Shown here piece by piece: positions 8,173 through 15,729 of a stretch of DNA of 64,000 nucleotides. The notes beneath the pieces are model-generated. The model was not told where the DNA came from. It did not search any database and saw nothing but the letters and a program-made list of their open reading frames with translations. A program made the translations under genes and the position numbers. Origin of the DNA: Streptomyces sp. NBC_01431 (GTDB lineage Bacteria > Actinomycetota > Actinomycetes > Streptomycetales > Streptomycetaceae); NCBI RefSeq assembly GCF_036231355.1, contig NZ_CP109496.1, positions 1,364,001 through 1,428,000 on the forward strand, written 5' to 3'. The stretch's first letter is position 1. Every line of letters starts with the position of its first letter.

Positions 8173-9138
8173 GTGCGAGAGACAGGGACACCCGTGGTGC
8201 CGCCGATGCCTGAGGCGGCACCACGGAAGCCGGCACAGGACGCGTCCTCCGAGCGCGCCGCCGGACAGGCGCCGCACCCCACCAGGCTCGCAGCCCTCCA
8301 GCGGACCGCGGGCAACGGAGCCGTGACGCACTGGCTTCAGCGCACGGGAGAACCCGGGGTCAGGGAGCAGGCGCGGCAGCACGCCGCCGATCCCACGACG
8401 CACGGCGAGTGGGGCACGTTCCGCGACATGATGGCTCGGGCCGGCTTCTCCAACGACGTCACCGACGCCGCCTGGCAGCTCGTCCTCGGCGGCATCGCCG
8501 AACAGGGACAGCTCAACGACGAGGCCATGGCGAAGTTCTCCGAACGCCAGGAACAGCGCGACCACCGCGCGTCGAACAGTTGGTACCAGGAGCTGGTGAA
8601 GCTCATCGGCGACCACTTGGAGATCGACACGCCCACGCTGGCTCTCTGGTCGGGCGGTAGGGAGGTCAGTGACTACGCCCGCGCCAACGGCCACACCCCT
8701 CTGGAGTCCACCGCCTTCGGCGGCGTGGTCGACAAACTGACCCTGTCCTCGGACTGGATGCTCAAGACGCCGATGTGGAACGTCCTTTCCAAGGCATTCG
8801 TGAACCGCGCCCGCGGCCCCGTCCACATCTTCCTGCGGGCGTACAACCCCGAGAGTGTCCTCATCGCACAGGAGATCCCGCAGCTGCGCGTGGTCATGGC
8901 GCTCAACCCGGCGGTGCGGCTCATCTGGCACCCGGTGTACACCGCGGCCGACGGGAGGCTGATGGAGATCACCAACGACCTTGAACTGGCCCGCGACGCG
9001 TCCTATCCCACCCGGGACAAGTGCGTGCAGGTCCTCTACGACTACCTCCGGCTCATCCACGACCCGGCCAACGCCCGCTCCGAGCGCGCTTACACGGAGA
9101 TGAGCGCCCGCCTCGCCGCCAACGGCAACCCGCAGTAG
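8173..9138 (+). CDS. LQRTAGN-motif effector with CD38-like (ARC-fold) NAD glycohydrolase/ADP-ribosyl cyclase domain
   Basis: GTG 8173 was chosen for the ggagg about 10 bp upstream; it gives 321 residues. Residues 39-48 read LAALQRTAGN, a motif seen near the N-terminus of many actinobacterial proteins tied to contractile injection systems and DUF4157-type toxins. The C-terminal half matches the ADP-ribosyl cyclase fold of CD38 and Aplysia cyclase motif by motif: ALWSG (W159; CD38 W125), PLEST (E178; CD38 TLEDT E146), MWNVLSKAF (W202, S206; CD38 W189, S193), VHIFLRAY, and QEIPQL (E234; CD38 catalytic E226). All catalytic positions are kept in order. The predicted action is hydrolysis or cyclisation of NAD. 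There is no signal peptide; delivery and target are unknown. The domain match was made by eye but is strong. Confidence 0.75.
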   Translation: MRETGTPVVPPMPEAAPRKPAQDASSERAAGQAPHPTRLAALQRTAGNGAVTHWLQRTGEPGVREQARQHAADPTTHGEWGTFRDMMARAGFSNDVTDAAWQLVLGGIAEQGQLNDEAMAKFSERQEQRDHRASNSWYQELVKLIGDHLEIDTPTLALWSGGREVSDYARANGHTPLESTAFGGVVDKLTLSSDWMLKTPMWNVLSKAFVNRARGPVHIFLRAYNPESVLIAQEIPQLRVVMALNPAVRLIWHPVYTAADGRLMEITNDLELARDASYPTRDKCVQVLYDYLRLIHDPANARSERAYTEMSARLAANGNPQ

Positions 9139-9340
9139 CGCCGCCGGCCCCACACCGGCACGGTCCGGTCCGACCGCCCGCGTATGCGAGCCGGACAACT
9201 CCGCGGCAGATCGACGCACACCGTGTGCCGCGAACTCGACGAGGAGATCGAGAACCTGGCGGTGCCCCGCGAATCACCGCTCGCCCTTCCGACGACCACA
9301 CCGGAGACATACCGGAGGCTGCCTGGCTTGACCGCCGGCG

Positions 9341-9502
9341 TCAGCCCAGGAGGCCGATGTCCTCAAGGAGGCCGCCGACGTGGCTGTCGCTGCCGAGGAG
9401 GCTGATGGGCTCGTCGGGTTCGACCGGGGCTGCCATTGCGGTGGTGGCAGTGAGCCCAAAGATGCAGGCAGCTCCGAGGAGGACTGCGGCGATACGGCGC
9501 AT
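9341..9502 (-). CDS. Small secreted peptide (53 aa)
   Basis: From ATG 9502 the reverse strand encodes MRRIAAVLLGAACIFGLTAT and then TAMAAPVEPDEPISLLGSDSH, ending in a GLLEDIGLLG tail and TGA at 9341. This is a textbook signal peptide (basic n-region, hydrophobic core, AMA-A cleavage) followed by a mature peptide of only about 30 acidic/Gly-Leu residues. An aggga sequence precedes the start. Small exported peptides of this form are common in Streptomyces; the function is unknown. Confidence 0.65.
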   Translation of the reverse strand: MRRIAAVLLGAACIFGLTATTAMAAPVEPDEPISLLGSDSHVGGLLEDIGLLG

Positions 9503-9854
9503 GAGGAATTCCCTTTACTGTCCAGGCAAGCGAGGCTTGGCCCAGCGGATGTTCGAGTCCTCGCATGGTTGCCCGATCGAGCGGACAGAAATACGCTAAT
9601 CACCCGAACGGCACGAACAGGGACACCGCCCCCTGCGTTTGGACCCCTGCGCGGCTCCCGTCACGTCACGGCCCGGCCGACCGCCCGACCCACGGCGCGC
9701 CCGGGGTCCGTGCTTCCCTGGGCCGTTGGCCACGCGGCCGATCACACCACTGCCCCGGAAAAGCAGAAAACCCCACGTAAGTGGGTCTCAGTTGGTGCCC
9801 GAGGCCGACACAGGGCATAGGCACACACCGCTGGGCAGTGGCGAAACTGAGCTT
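9503..9854. other. Intergenic region with minus-strand terminator
   Basis: No convincing gene. It contains the terminator-like hairpin at 9772-9785. Confidence 0.5.
9772..9785 (-). terminator. Short hairpin followed by T-run on the minus strand
   Basis: Read on the minus strand, CCCAC, loop TTAC, GTGGG is followed by GTTTTCTGCTTTT. A short GC stem and a T-rich tail fit an intrinsic terminator for transcripts coming from the CBS-BON gene side. Confidence 0.45.
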
Positions 9855-9968
9855 CTACAGCCCGCAGTGATCGTCGACCAGTGTGTCAACGGCGACCGTA
9901 TCGGGGCCTCCGCGGCTGGGCCGGTACGTGTCCTTCACGATCTGCTTGTTGTCCTCTTCGCTGAACAT
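9855..9968 (-). pseudogene. Possible SnoaL/NTF2-like N-terminal remnant
   Basis: A 37-codon frame starts MFSEEDNKQIVKDTYRPSRG and continues GPDTVAVDTLVDDHCGL before a stop. The 'EEDNKQIVKDTY...DTLVDDH' pattern resembles the first helices of SnoaL-like/NTF2-fold proteins (usual length about 130 residues), so this may be a truncated copy. It could also be a short unrelated peptide; the frame is open upstream to 10019. Confidence 0.35.
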
Positions 9969-10025
9969 CCGGTGGCCGCCGACCTGACGACAGGGAACGC
10001 GCCAGCTTGCGCCGACCATCACCTC

Positions 10026-10700
10026 TCAGGTGCCGGTGGGGGAACGCCGGGCGTCGTCGGTCCGGTACGTGATGTGTGCGGAGACGGAGACCACGCCGTC
10101 GACGCTCTGGCACAGCCGCTCGATGATGGGGATCAGGCTCTTGTACTCGACGGACCCGCTGAGGGTGACCTGCCCCGCGCGTACCTCGGCCGTCACCTCT
10201 GAGAGAGCGAGGCCCAACGTCCGCTCCAGCATGTCTCGGGTGATCTCGTCGCGGATGGCGTCGTCCCTGCGCAGGAAAATCCGCAGCAGGTCACCACGGC
10301 TGACGATGCCACGTAGTGTGTCCGTCTCGTCCACGACCGGCAGCCGCTTGACGTTGTGGACCTCCATCAGACGTGCCGCCTCGACCACGGTCCACTCCGG
10401 GCGTGCGCAGACCGCGGGAGCCGACATCAACTCCTCGGCCCTGGCGCCCTCGGCCTTGGCCCGCTCCCACGCCTCCAGATGGGGAATCGGTGTCCGGCCG
10501 GACGGGTCGGCCTGGTCTGCGCACTTGCGCAGCAGATCGGCCTCCGAGACCAAGCCCATCGGGCGGTCCAGGTCGTCCACCACGGGTACGGCGGTGACGT
10601 CGTTGTCCGCCAAGAGCTTGACGATGTCCTTGAACGGCGTGTCGCGCCGCGCCCGGACGACCTGCCTGGTCATGAGGTCTGCGACCGTTCGGTGCTGCAT
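10026..10700 (-). CDS. CBS-pair and BON domain protein
   Basis: 224 residues. Two CBS domains occupy about residues 8-62 ('TVADLMTRQVVRARRDTPFKDIVKLLADNDVTAVPVVDD'; shortened: LADNDVTAVPVVDDLDRPMG) and 90-145 (LMEVHNVKRLPVVDETDTLR). A C-terminal BON domain follows (about 155-215; GQVTLSGSVEYKSLIPIIER). CBS pairs bind adenine nucleotides, and BON domains are thought to bind membranes or ligands. Genes of this type cluster with universal stress proteins in the Streptomyces oxygen-limitation/dormancy regions. It diverges from the DUF1918 regulator at 10833, so the two probably share a control region. Confidence 0.85.
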   Translation of the reverse strand: MQHRTVADLMTRQVVRARRDTPFKDIVKLLADNDVTAVPVVDDLDRPMGLVSEADLLRKCADQADPSGRTPIPHLEAWERAKAEGARAEELMSAPAVCARPEWTVVEAARLMEVHNVKRLPVVDETDTLRGIVSRGDLLRIFLRRDDAIRDEITRDMLERTLGLALSEVTAEVRAGQVTLSGSVEYKSLIPIIERLCQSVDGVVSVSAHITYRTDDARRSPTGT

Positions 10701-10832
10701 GTCGCCTTCCCTTCCGGGTCATGTTGGCCAGTCGTGGTCAGGTGTCCAGTTCCGTCGGGAACCACCCCGTGCGGCGGCACTTGGTACGTGGCACGTTGGA
10801 TACAGCAGAATCTTGCGGAAACGGCGGCAATC

Positions 10833-11750
10833 ATGCGAGCTCACCTCGGCGATCAACTCGTCATCGAAAGCGTGACGACCGGCGCTGCCAAGCGCGACGG
10901 CGAAATCGTGGGACTCCGCCATCCGGATGGCACACCGCCCTACGAGGTGCGGTGGTCGGACACGGACGAGGTGACTCTCGTCTTCCCCGGACCCGACGCG
11001 CATATCCGTCACACCGAGCACGCGTCCGGGACAGCCCACGAGTCTTCCCGGCAGGGCACGGACGAGGCGAACGCCACGTCCGACGCGACCCCGCCCGGTG
11101 GGGCCGCCAACCCTGGTGACATCGGCCGCCGCGTGTACGCCGAACGCACACGACAGGGCCTGACCCGCGAGGAAACGGCCCGCCGCGCCCGAATGGCGCC
11201 GAATTACCTGGCGTACCTGGAGGAACGGCCGGCCGACCCGAGTCTGGCGACGCTCATCAGTCTGGCCGCGACACTGGGAACCAGCACGGCGGCCCTGCGG
11301 GGGGCCGGTATCGATCTGCCACCCGGTCAGGGCCAGGCGCTTGCGCACCCCCAGCTGCGGGACCTCTCGGACGACGAATGCCGTGCCCTGCTCTCCACGC
11401 ACGGTGTGGGGCGCATCGCGGTTTCGACACCCGACGGCCCGGCCGTCGTCCCGGTGAACTACGACGTCATCGACGACGCGATCGCCTTCCGGACCGCGCC
11501 GGAGTCGGTGCCCGCGGCGGCCGTGGAAGGGGAGGTCGCCTTCGAGGTCGACCACGTGGACGAGGCGATGAGCCAGGGCTGGAGCGTGCTCGCCGTCGGC
11601 CCTGCGCAGGTTGTCACTGAGCCCGCCATGGTGCAGCGGCTGGTCGAGCAGGCGCACACCGAGCCGTGGGCCGGAGGCGACCGCGAGATGTGGGTGTCGA
11701 TTCAGCCCACGCGCCTGACGGGCCGTCGCATCGGCCCGGCCGATCGGTAG
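10833..11750 (+). CDS. DUF1918 - XRE-type HTH - PNPOx-like regulator
   Basis: 305 residues from ATG 10833. Domain order: DUF1918 (about 1-60; MRAHLGDQLVIESVTTGAAK), a helix-turn-helix of the Xre class (about 98-160; ARRARMAPNYLAYLEERPAD), and a pyridoxamine 5'-phosphate oxidase-like flavin/F420 domain (about 175-300; LLSTHGVGRIAVSTPDGPAV). This fused architecture suggests a flavin- or F420-linked redox sensor that binds DNA. The open frame extends upstream but without family content. It is divergent from the CBS-BON gene and near two universal stress proteins, fitting a stress-response locus. Confidence 0.8.
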   Translation: MRAHLGDQLVIESVTTGAAKRDGEIVGLRHPDGTPPYEVRWSDTDEVTLVFPGPDAHIRHTEHASGTAHESSRQGTDEANATSDATPPGGAANPGDIGRRVYAERTRQGLTREETARRARMAPNYLAYLEERPADPSLATLISLAATLGTSTAALRGAGIDLPPGQGQALAHPQLRDLSDDECRALLSTHGVGRIAVSTPDGPAVVPVNYDVIDDAIAFRTAPESVPAAAVEGEVAFEVDHVDEAMSQGWSVLAVGPAQVVTEPAMVQRLVEQAHTEPWAGGDREMWVSIQPTRLTGRRIGPADR

Positions 11751-12134
11751 ACGGCCACGGACTGGTGCTCGCCTGGTCATTCCACGACCACGGTTCAGCG
11801 ACGACCCGGCCCGTCTGGATGGGCCCCTCGGCTCGCGAAGGGAGGCTGCGGTGAGCCAACTGCCACTCCCTGAAGAACATCTCCTTGAACGGCGCGTCGC
11901 GTCCGACCGCCACCACCGTCACGCTCATCACATCACTCACGATGTGCGGGGTCTCAGGTACTTCGGACCTCCTCCCGGCCTATGACCCCACCCTCGTCGC
12001 AATCCGGTGCGATGCGACCCGGGCCGACGTTTCGCTCGCGAAGGACCGGTCCGCATGTCGCGGTGGCACCGGGGCGGTGCGACGGTAATCACAGGGGATC
12101 CTCGCAGTGGCCGGGACGGAAGGCGGTGGGGACG
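11751..12134. other. Intergenic region holding a gene remnant
   Basis: No intact gene. Its minus strand carries a 5' scrap of a CBS-domain gene (11872-11940). Confidence 0.5.
11872..11940 (-). pseudogene. 5' remnant of a CBS-domain gene
   Basis: The reverse strand from ATG 11940 reads MSDVMSVTVVAVGRDAPFKE and then loses family likeness after about 23 residues. This matches the start of CBS-pair proteins, as in the intact neighbour at 10026-10700 (DLMTRQVVRARRDTPFKD). Everything after the first helix is missing, which points to deletion of a paralogue. Confidence 0.5.
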
Positions 12135-13010
12135 ATGGAACTCCCGCTGGTCGTGGGTGTCGACGGATCGGATTCCAGTCTGGACGCGGTGGACTGGGCG
12201 GTGGACGAGGCAGCACGGCACGGGCTGCCACTGCGGCTGGTCTACGCGTCGTTGTGGGAGCGTTACGAGGGCGGGCGTCCGTCCTTCAGCGCCGCTCGAC
12301 CCGCCGAAGAGGTCATGGCCGAGCACATCACGGCGTCCTGCGCGGAACGCGCCCGGCTTCGCAACCCAGCGGTGGCGGTCTCGGCCGAGGTGCTACCCGA
12401 AGATGCGGTGTCCGCGCTGCTGCGGGAGGGACATGAGGCCGCCGCCCTGGTGACGGGCTCCCGGGGCCGGGGTCAGCTCGCCGGGATGCTGCTGGGGTCG
12501 GTGGGTCTCACCGTGGCGGCCCGCGCCGTGTGCCCCGTCATCGTGGTGCGTGGCGGGGAACACAACCAGCAGGGCGCCTTCGGACGAGTGGTGGTGGGGG
12601 TCGGCGACATCGCCGAGAGCATGGGCGCCGTACGGTTCGCCTGCCGCGAGGCCAAGGCGCGCGGCTGCGCGATGGATGCCGTGCGGGCCTGGCGCTGCCC
12701 GGCCCATGAGCATGTGGACCACCCGCTGATCGCGGATGACGCGTCGCAGGTTCATGAGGAACGGGCCTCGACGCTCCTCGCCGACGCGCTGCGCGAGCCC
12801 GTACGAGATCATCCTGGCGTCGTTGTCCGCCAACGGCCCGTCGAAGGCCCCGCCCACAGGGTGCTTGTGGACGCATCGGCCGATGCCGACCTGGTGGTCG
12901 TCGGCGCCTTGAGGCGGCCCGGCCACTTCGGACTGCAGCTCGGCAGGATCGCCCACGCCCTGCTGCATCACTCCCAGTGCCCGGTCGCGGTCATCCCGCA
13001 GCGAACCTGA
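12135..13010 (+). CDS. Universal stress protein, tandem UspA domains
   Basis: 291 residues from ATG 12135 (MELPLVVGVDGSDSSLDAVD). Two Usp folds are visible: the first (1-148) has the ATP-binding pattern GSRGRGQLAGMLLGSV, and the second (about 155-291) has VVGALRRPGHFGLQLGRIAH in place of the full G-2x-G-9x-G(S/T), so it probably binds nucleotide poorly. It lies close to the CBS-BON and DUF1918 genes. Tandem-domain Usps are common in actinobacterial hypoxia or dormancy regulons. Confidence 0.85.
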   Translation: MELPLVVGVDGSDSSLDAVDWAVDEAARHGLPLRLVYASLWERYEGGRPSFSAARPAEEVMAEHITASCAERARLRNPAVAVSAEVLPEDAVSALLREGHEAAALVTGSRGRGQLAGMLLGSVGLTVAARAVCPVIVVRGGEHNQQGAFGRVVVGVGDIAESMGAVRFACREAKARGCAMDAVRAWRCPAHEHVDHPLIADDASQVHEERASTLLADALREPVRDHPGVVVRQRPVEGPAHRVLVDASADADLVVVGALRRPGHFGLQLGRIAHALLHHSQCPVAVIPQRT

Positions 13011-13041
13011 ATCCGGCGGCGCGAGCGGGTTCCCGGGCGTC

Positions 13042-15729
13042 TTACGGCGCGGCCACGCGTACCGCCGTGACCTTGTATTCGGGGCAGGACGTGACAATGT
13101 CCGCGTGACCGGAGGTGAGGCGGTTCACCCCGCTCGCGGGGAAGTGGAAGGAGCAGAAGACCTGACCGGGGGCTGTCTGCTCGCTGATCCGGGCGACGAG
13201 CCGGGCCCGGCCGTGCCGGCTCTCCACGCTGACTCGCGCGCCGTCCTGCACGTCGTAACGGGCGGCGTCGTCGGGGTGGAGGTCGAGGAAGTCGACCGGA
13301 TCGAGGGCGAGGTTGCCGCTACGCCGGGTCATGCTGCCGGAGTTGTAGTGCGCCCAGCGGCGCCCGGTGACCAGGACCAGCGGATAGTCGTCGTCGGGCT
13401 GTTCACCCGGGGGGAGGTAGGGGGCCGCAGCAAGGTGGGCCCGCCCGTCGGGCGTGGCGAACCGTTCCTCGTACAGCTTGGCCTGGCCGGGGCGGCTGGG
13501 GTCCGGGCAGGGCCATGGCACCGCTCCCTCCCGGTCCAGCCGGGCGTGGGAGAGACCGGCGAAGACGGGTGCGACCCTTCCGCACTCGGCCAGGGCCTCG
13601 GCCGGAGTAGCGCAGCCTAGGTCGACTCCCATGACCGCGGCGAGGGCATGTACGGCATCGAAGTCGCTGCGCGCCTCACCCGGTGGGGGTACTGCGGGCC
13701 GGACCCGCTGGAAGCGGCGGTCGAAGTTGACGAACGTGCCGTCCTTCTCCAGCCAGGACGCGACCGGCAGCACGATGTCAGCGTGGCGGGCGGTCTCGGA
13801 CAGGAACAGTTCGTTGCACACCACGAGCGGGCACGTGTCCAGGGCGCGGGCAACCTGGTTCGTGTCGGGATCCGTGGCGCAGACGTCCTCGCCGATGATC
13901 CACAGCGCCCGCAGGTCCCCGGCCCGCGCGGCGGCGAACACGTCCGGGAGCCGCATACCGGGGCGCTCCGGCACCGATACGCCCCACACGGCTTCGGCCC
14001 GGGATCGCGCGGCAGGGTCGGTCACCTGTCCGTAGCCGGGCAGGAGGTCGGGCAGCGCGCCCATGTCGGAGGCACCTTGGACGTTGTTCTGGCCGCGCAG
14101 CGGGTTGACCCCGTGGCCGTGGTCGGTGCCCACGGCGCCGCGCAGGATCGCCAGGTTGGCCAGGGCCCGCACCCCGTCGGTGCCATGCAGGTGCTCGGTG
14201 ACGCCCAAGCCGTAGACGATCGCGGGCCGTCGGGCCCGGCCGTACAGCCGGGCGGCCGCGATCAGGTCCGCGGCGGGTACCCCGGTGATCTCCGCGACCC
14301 GATGGGGCGGGTAGTCGTCGAGCAGTCCGGTGAGTTCCGGCAGGCCGGTGGCCCGCTCCCGCAGAAACCCCTCGTCGACCAGTCCTTCGCCGAGCAGGAC
14401 GTGGGCGAGCCCGTGGAAGAGCGCGACGTTGGTACCGGGGCGGGGGCGCAGATGCACGTCGGCATGCAGGGCGAGACCTACGGCACGGGGATCGGCGACG
14501 ACCAGCTTGGCCCCTCGCAGCACGCGCCGGAGCAGCCGCGCGCCGGCCACCGGATGGGCCTCGACAGGGTTGGCCCCGACCACCAGCAGGCAGTCGGACC
14601 GCTCCACGCCTTCAAAGCTGTCGGTGCCCCCGGAGAGCCCGAAGGAGGCGGTCAGGCCGGCGGCGGACGGGGAGTGGCAGAGGCGGGAGCAGTTGTCGAC
14701 GTTGTTCGTGCCGATGACGACCCGCATGAACTTCTGTACGAGGTAGTTCTCCTCATTGGTTGCGCGGGCCGAGGAGATCGCCGCCACGGCGTCCGCGCCG
14801 CCCGCCGCGACGGCCTCCCGCAGCCCCCTGGCGATATGGTCGAGCGCCTCGTCCCAACTCGCCGGTTCCAGGCGGCCGTCGCGTCGCAGCAGCGGCCGGG
14901 TGAGCCGTTCGGCCGAGGTGAGATAGCCGTGGGCGAAGCGCCCCTTGACACAGGCGTGCCCCTGGTTGACCGGGCCGTCCCGGGCAGGCAGCACCGCCGT
15001 GATCCCGCCGTCGCCGGTGACGACCTCCAGTGCGCAGCCGACACCGCAGTAGCCGCAGGTGGTGCGCGTCCGGGCTGCCGTCCGGCGGCTCGCGGAGGTG
15101 AGCCCGCGGCCTGGGCCCGGCTCTGCGATCGCGCCGGTGGGGCAGGTGTCGACGCAGCCGCCGCAGGCCACGCAGTCCGACTCGGCCCAGGGCCCGCCGG
15201 TGCCGGGGGCGACCACGGTGTCGGCGCCCCGTCCGGTCAGGGTGAGAGCGAAAGTGCCCTGCACCTCGGCACACATGCGAACGCACCGGCCGCAGGCGAT
15301 GCACAGGTCCCGGTCCAGGTGGACGTACGGGTGGGAGTCGTCTCCGCCGCGACCTCCGGCGCCCCGTGCCGCCTCCGGTCCGATGTCCATCGACCGACAG
15401 ACCTGTGCCAGCTCGCTGGGACCGTCGTCCGCGAGCGCGCGGGGCGGCAAGGCGGAGACGATGAGCTCCACCGCGTTCCGGCGCAGCCGCCGAAGGTCAT
15501 CCGTCGCGGTTTCGACGCGGACGCCAGGAGCGGCCGGGGTCACGCATGCCGCGGCGATCCGCCCGTCGGCCCATACCAGGCAGGTGCGGCACGAGCCCGC
15601 GGGGCTGAGCCGGTCATCGGAGCAGAGTGAGGGCAGCTCGATCCCGGCCGCCCGGACAGCCGCGAGCAGCGAACTGCCCTCGGGCACCTCGACGCCCGCG
15701 CAATCCACCTGGATCTCGATCCCGGTCAT
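13042..15729 (-). CDS. NAD-type formate dehydrogenase, molybdopterin catalytic subunit
   Basis: 895 residues. The start at ATG 15729 (MTGIEIQV) was chosen for its ATGA overlap with the upstream subunit gene. Domain order: [2Fe-2S] ferredoxin (Cys36, 47, 50, 62); bacterial ferredoxin-like 4Fe-4S clusters (CIACGRCVRMC, CVACGGCVDTC); the Mo-bisPGD domain with its own cluster (CGYCGVGC); the molybdenum-ligand Cys in NVDNCSRLCHSP; and a C-terminal molybdopterin dinucleotide-binding domain. It oxidises formate to CO2 and passes electrons through the iron-sulphur chain to the NuoEF-like subunit. A Cys, not selenocysteine, occupies the metal-ligand position. No accessory fdhD or mob genes are seen here. 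Confidence 0.88.
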   Translation of the reverse strand: MTGIEIQVDCAGVEVPEGSSLLAAVRAAGIELPSLCSDDRLSPAGSCRTCLVWADGRIAAACVTPAAPGVRVETATDDLRRLRRNAVELIVSALPPRALADDGPSELAQVCRSMDIGPEAARGAGGRGGDDSHPYVHLDRDLCIACGRCVRMCAEVQGTFALTLTGRGADTVVAPGTGGPWAESDCVACGGCVDTCPTGAIAEPGPGRGLTSASRRTAARTRTTCGYCGVGCALEVVTGDGGITAVLPARDGPVNQGHACVKGRFAHGYLTSAERLTRPLLRRDGRLEPASWDEALDHIARGLREAVAAGGADAVAAISSARATNEENYLVQKFMRVVIGTNNVDNCSRLCHSPSAAGLTASFGLSGGTDSFEGVERSDCLLVVGANPVEAHPVAGARLLRRVLRGAKLVVADPRAVGLALHADVHLRPRPGTNVALFHGLAHVLLGEGLVDEGFLRERATGLPELTGLLDDYPPHRVAEITGVPAADLIAAARLYGRARRPAIVYGLGVTEHLHGTDGVRALANLAILRGAVGTDHGHGVNPLRGQNNVQGASDMGALPDLLPGYGQVTDPAARSRAEAVWGVSVPERPGMRLPDVFAAARAGDLRALWIIGEDVCATDPDTNQVARALDTCPLVVCNELFLSETARHADIVLPVASWLEKDGTFVNFDRRFQRVRPAVPPPGEARSDFDAVHALAAVMGVDLGCATPAEALAECGRVAPVFAGLSHARLDREGAVPWPCPDPSRPGQAKLYEERFATPDGRAHLAAAPYLPPGEQPDDDYPLVLVTGRRWAHYNSGSMTRRSGNLALDPVDFLDLHPDDAARYDVQDGARVSVESRHGRARLVARISEQTAPGQVFCSFHFPASGVNRLTSGHADIVTSCPEYKVTAVRVAAP

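Noticed and set aside
13648..15630. 660-residue plus-strand frame inside the formate dehydrogenase gene
   Set aside because: Shadow of the clearly recognisable molybdopterin subunit on the other strand.
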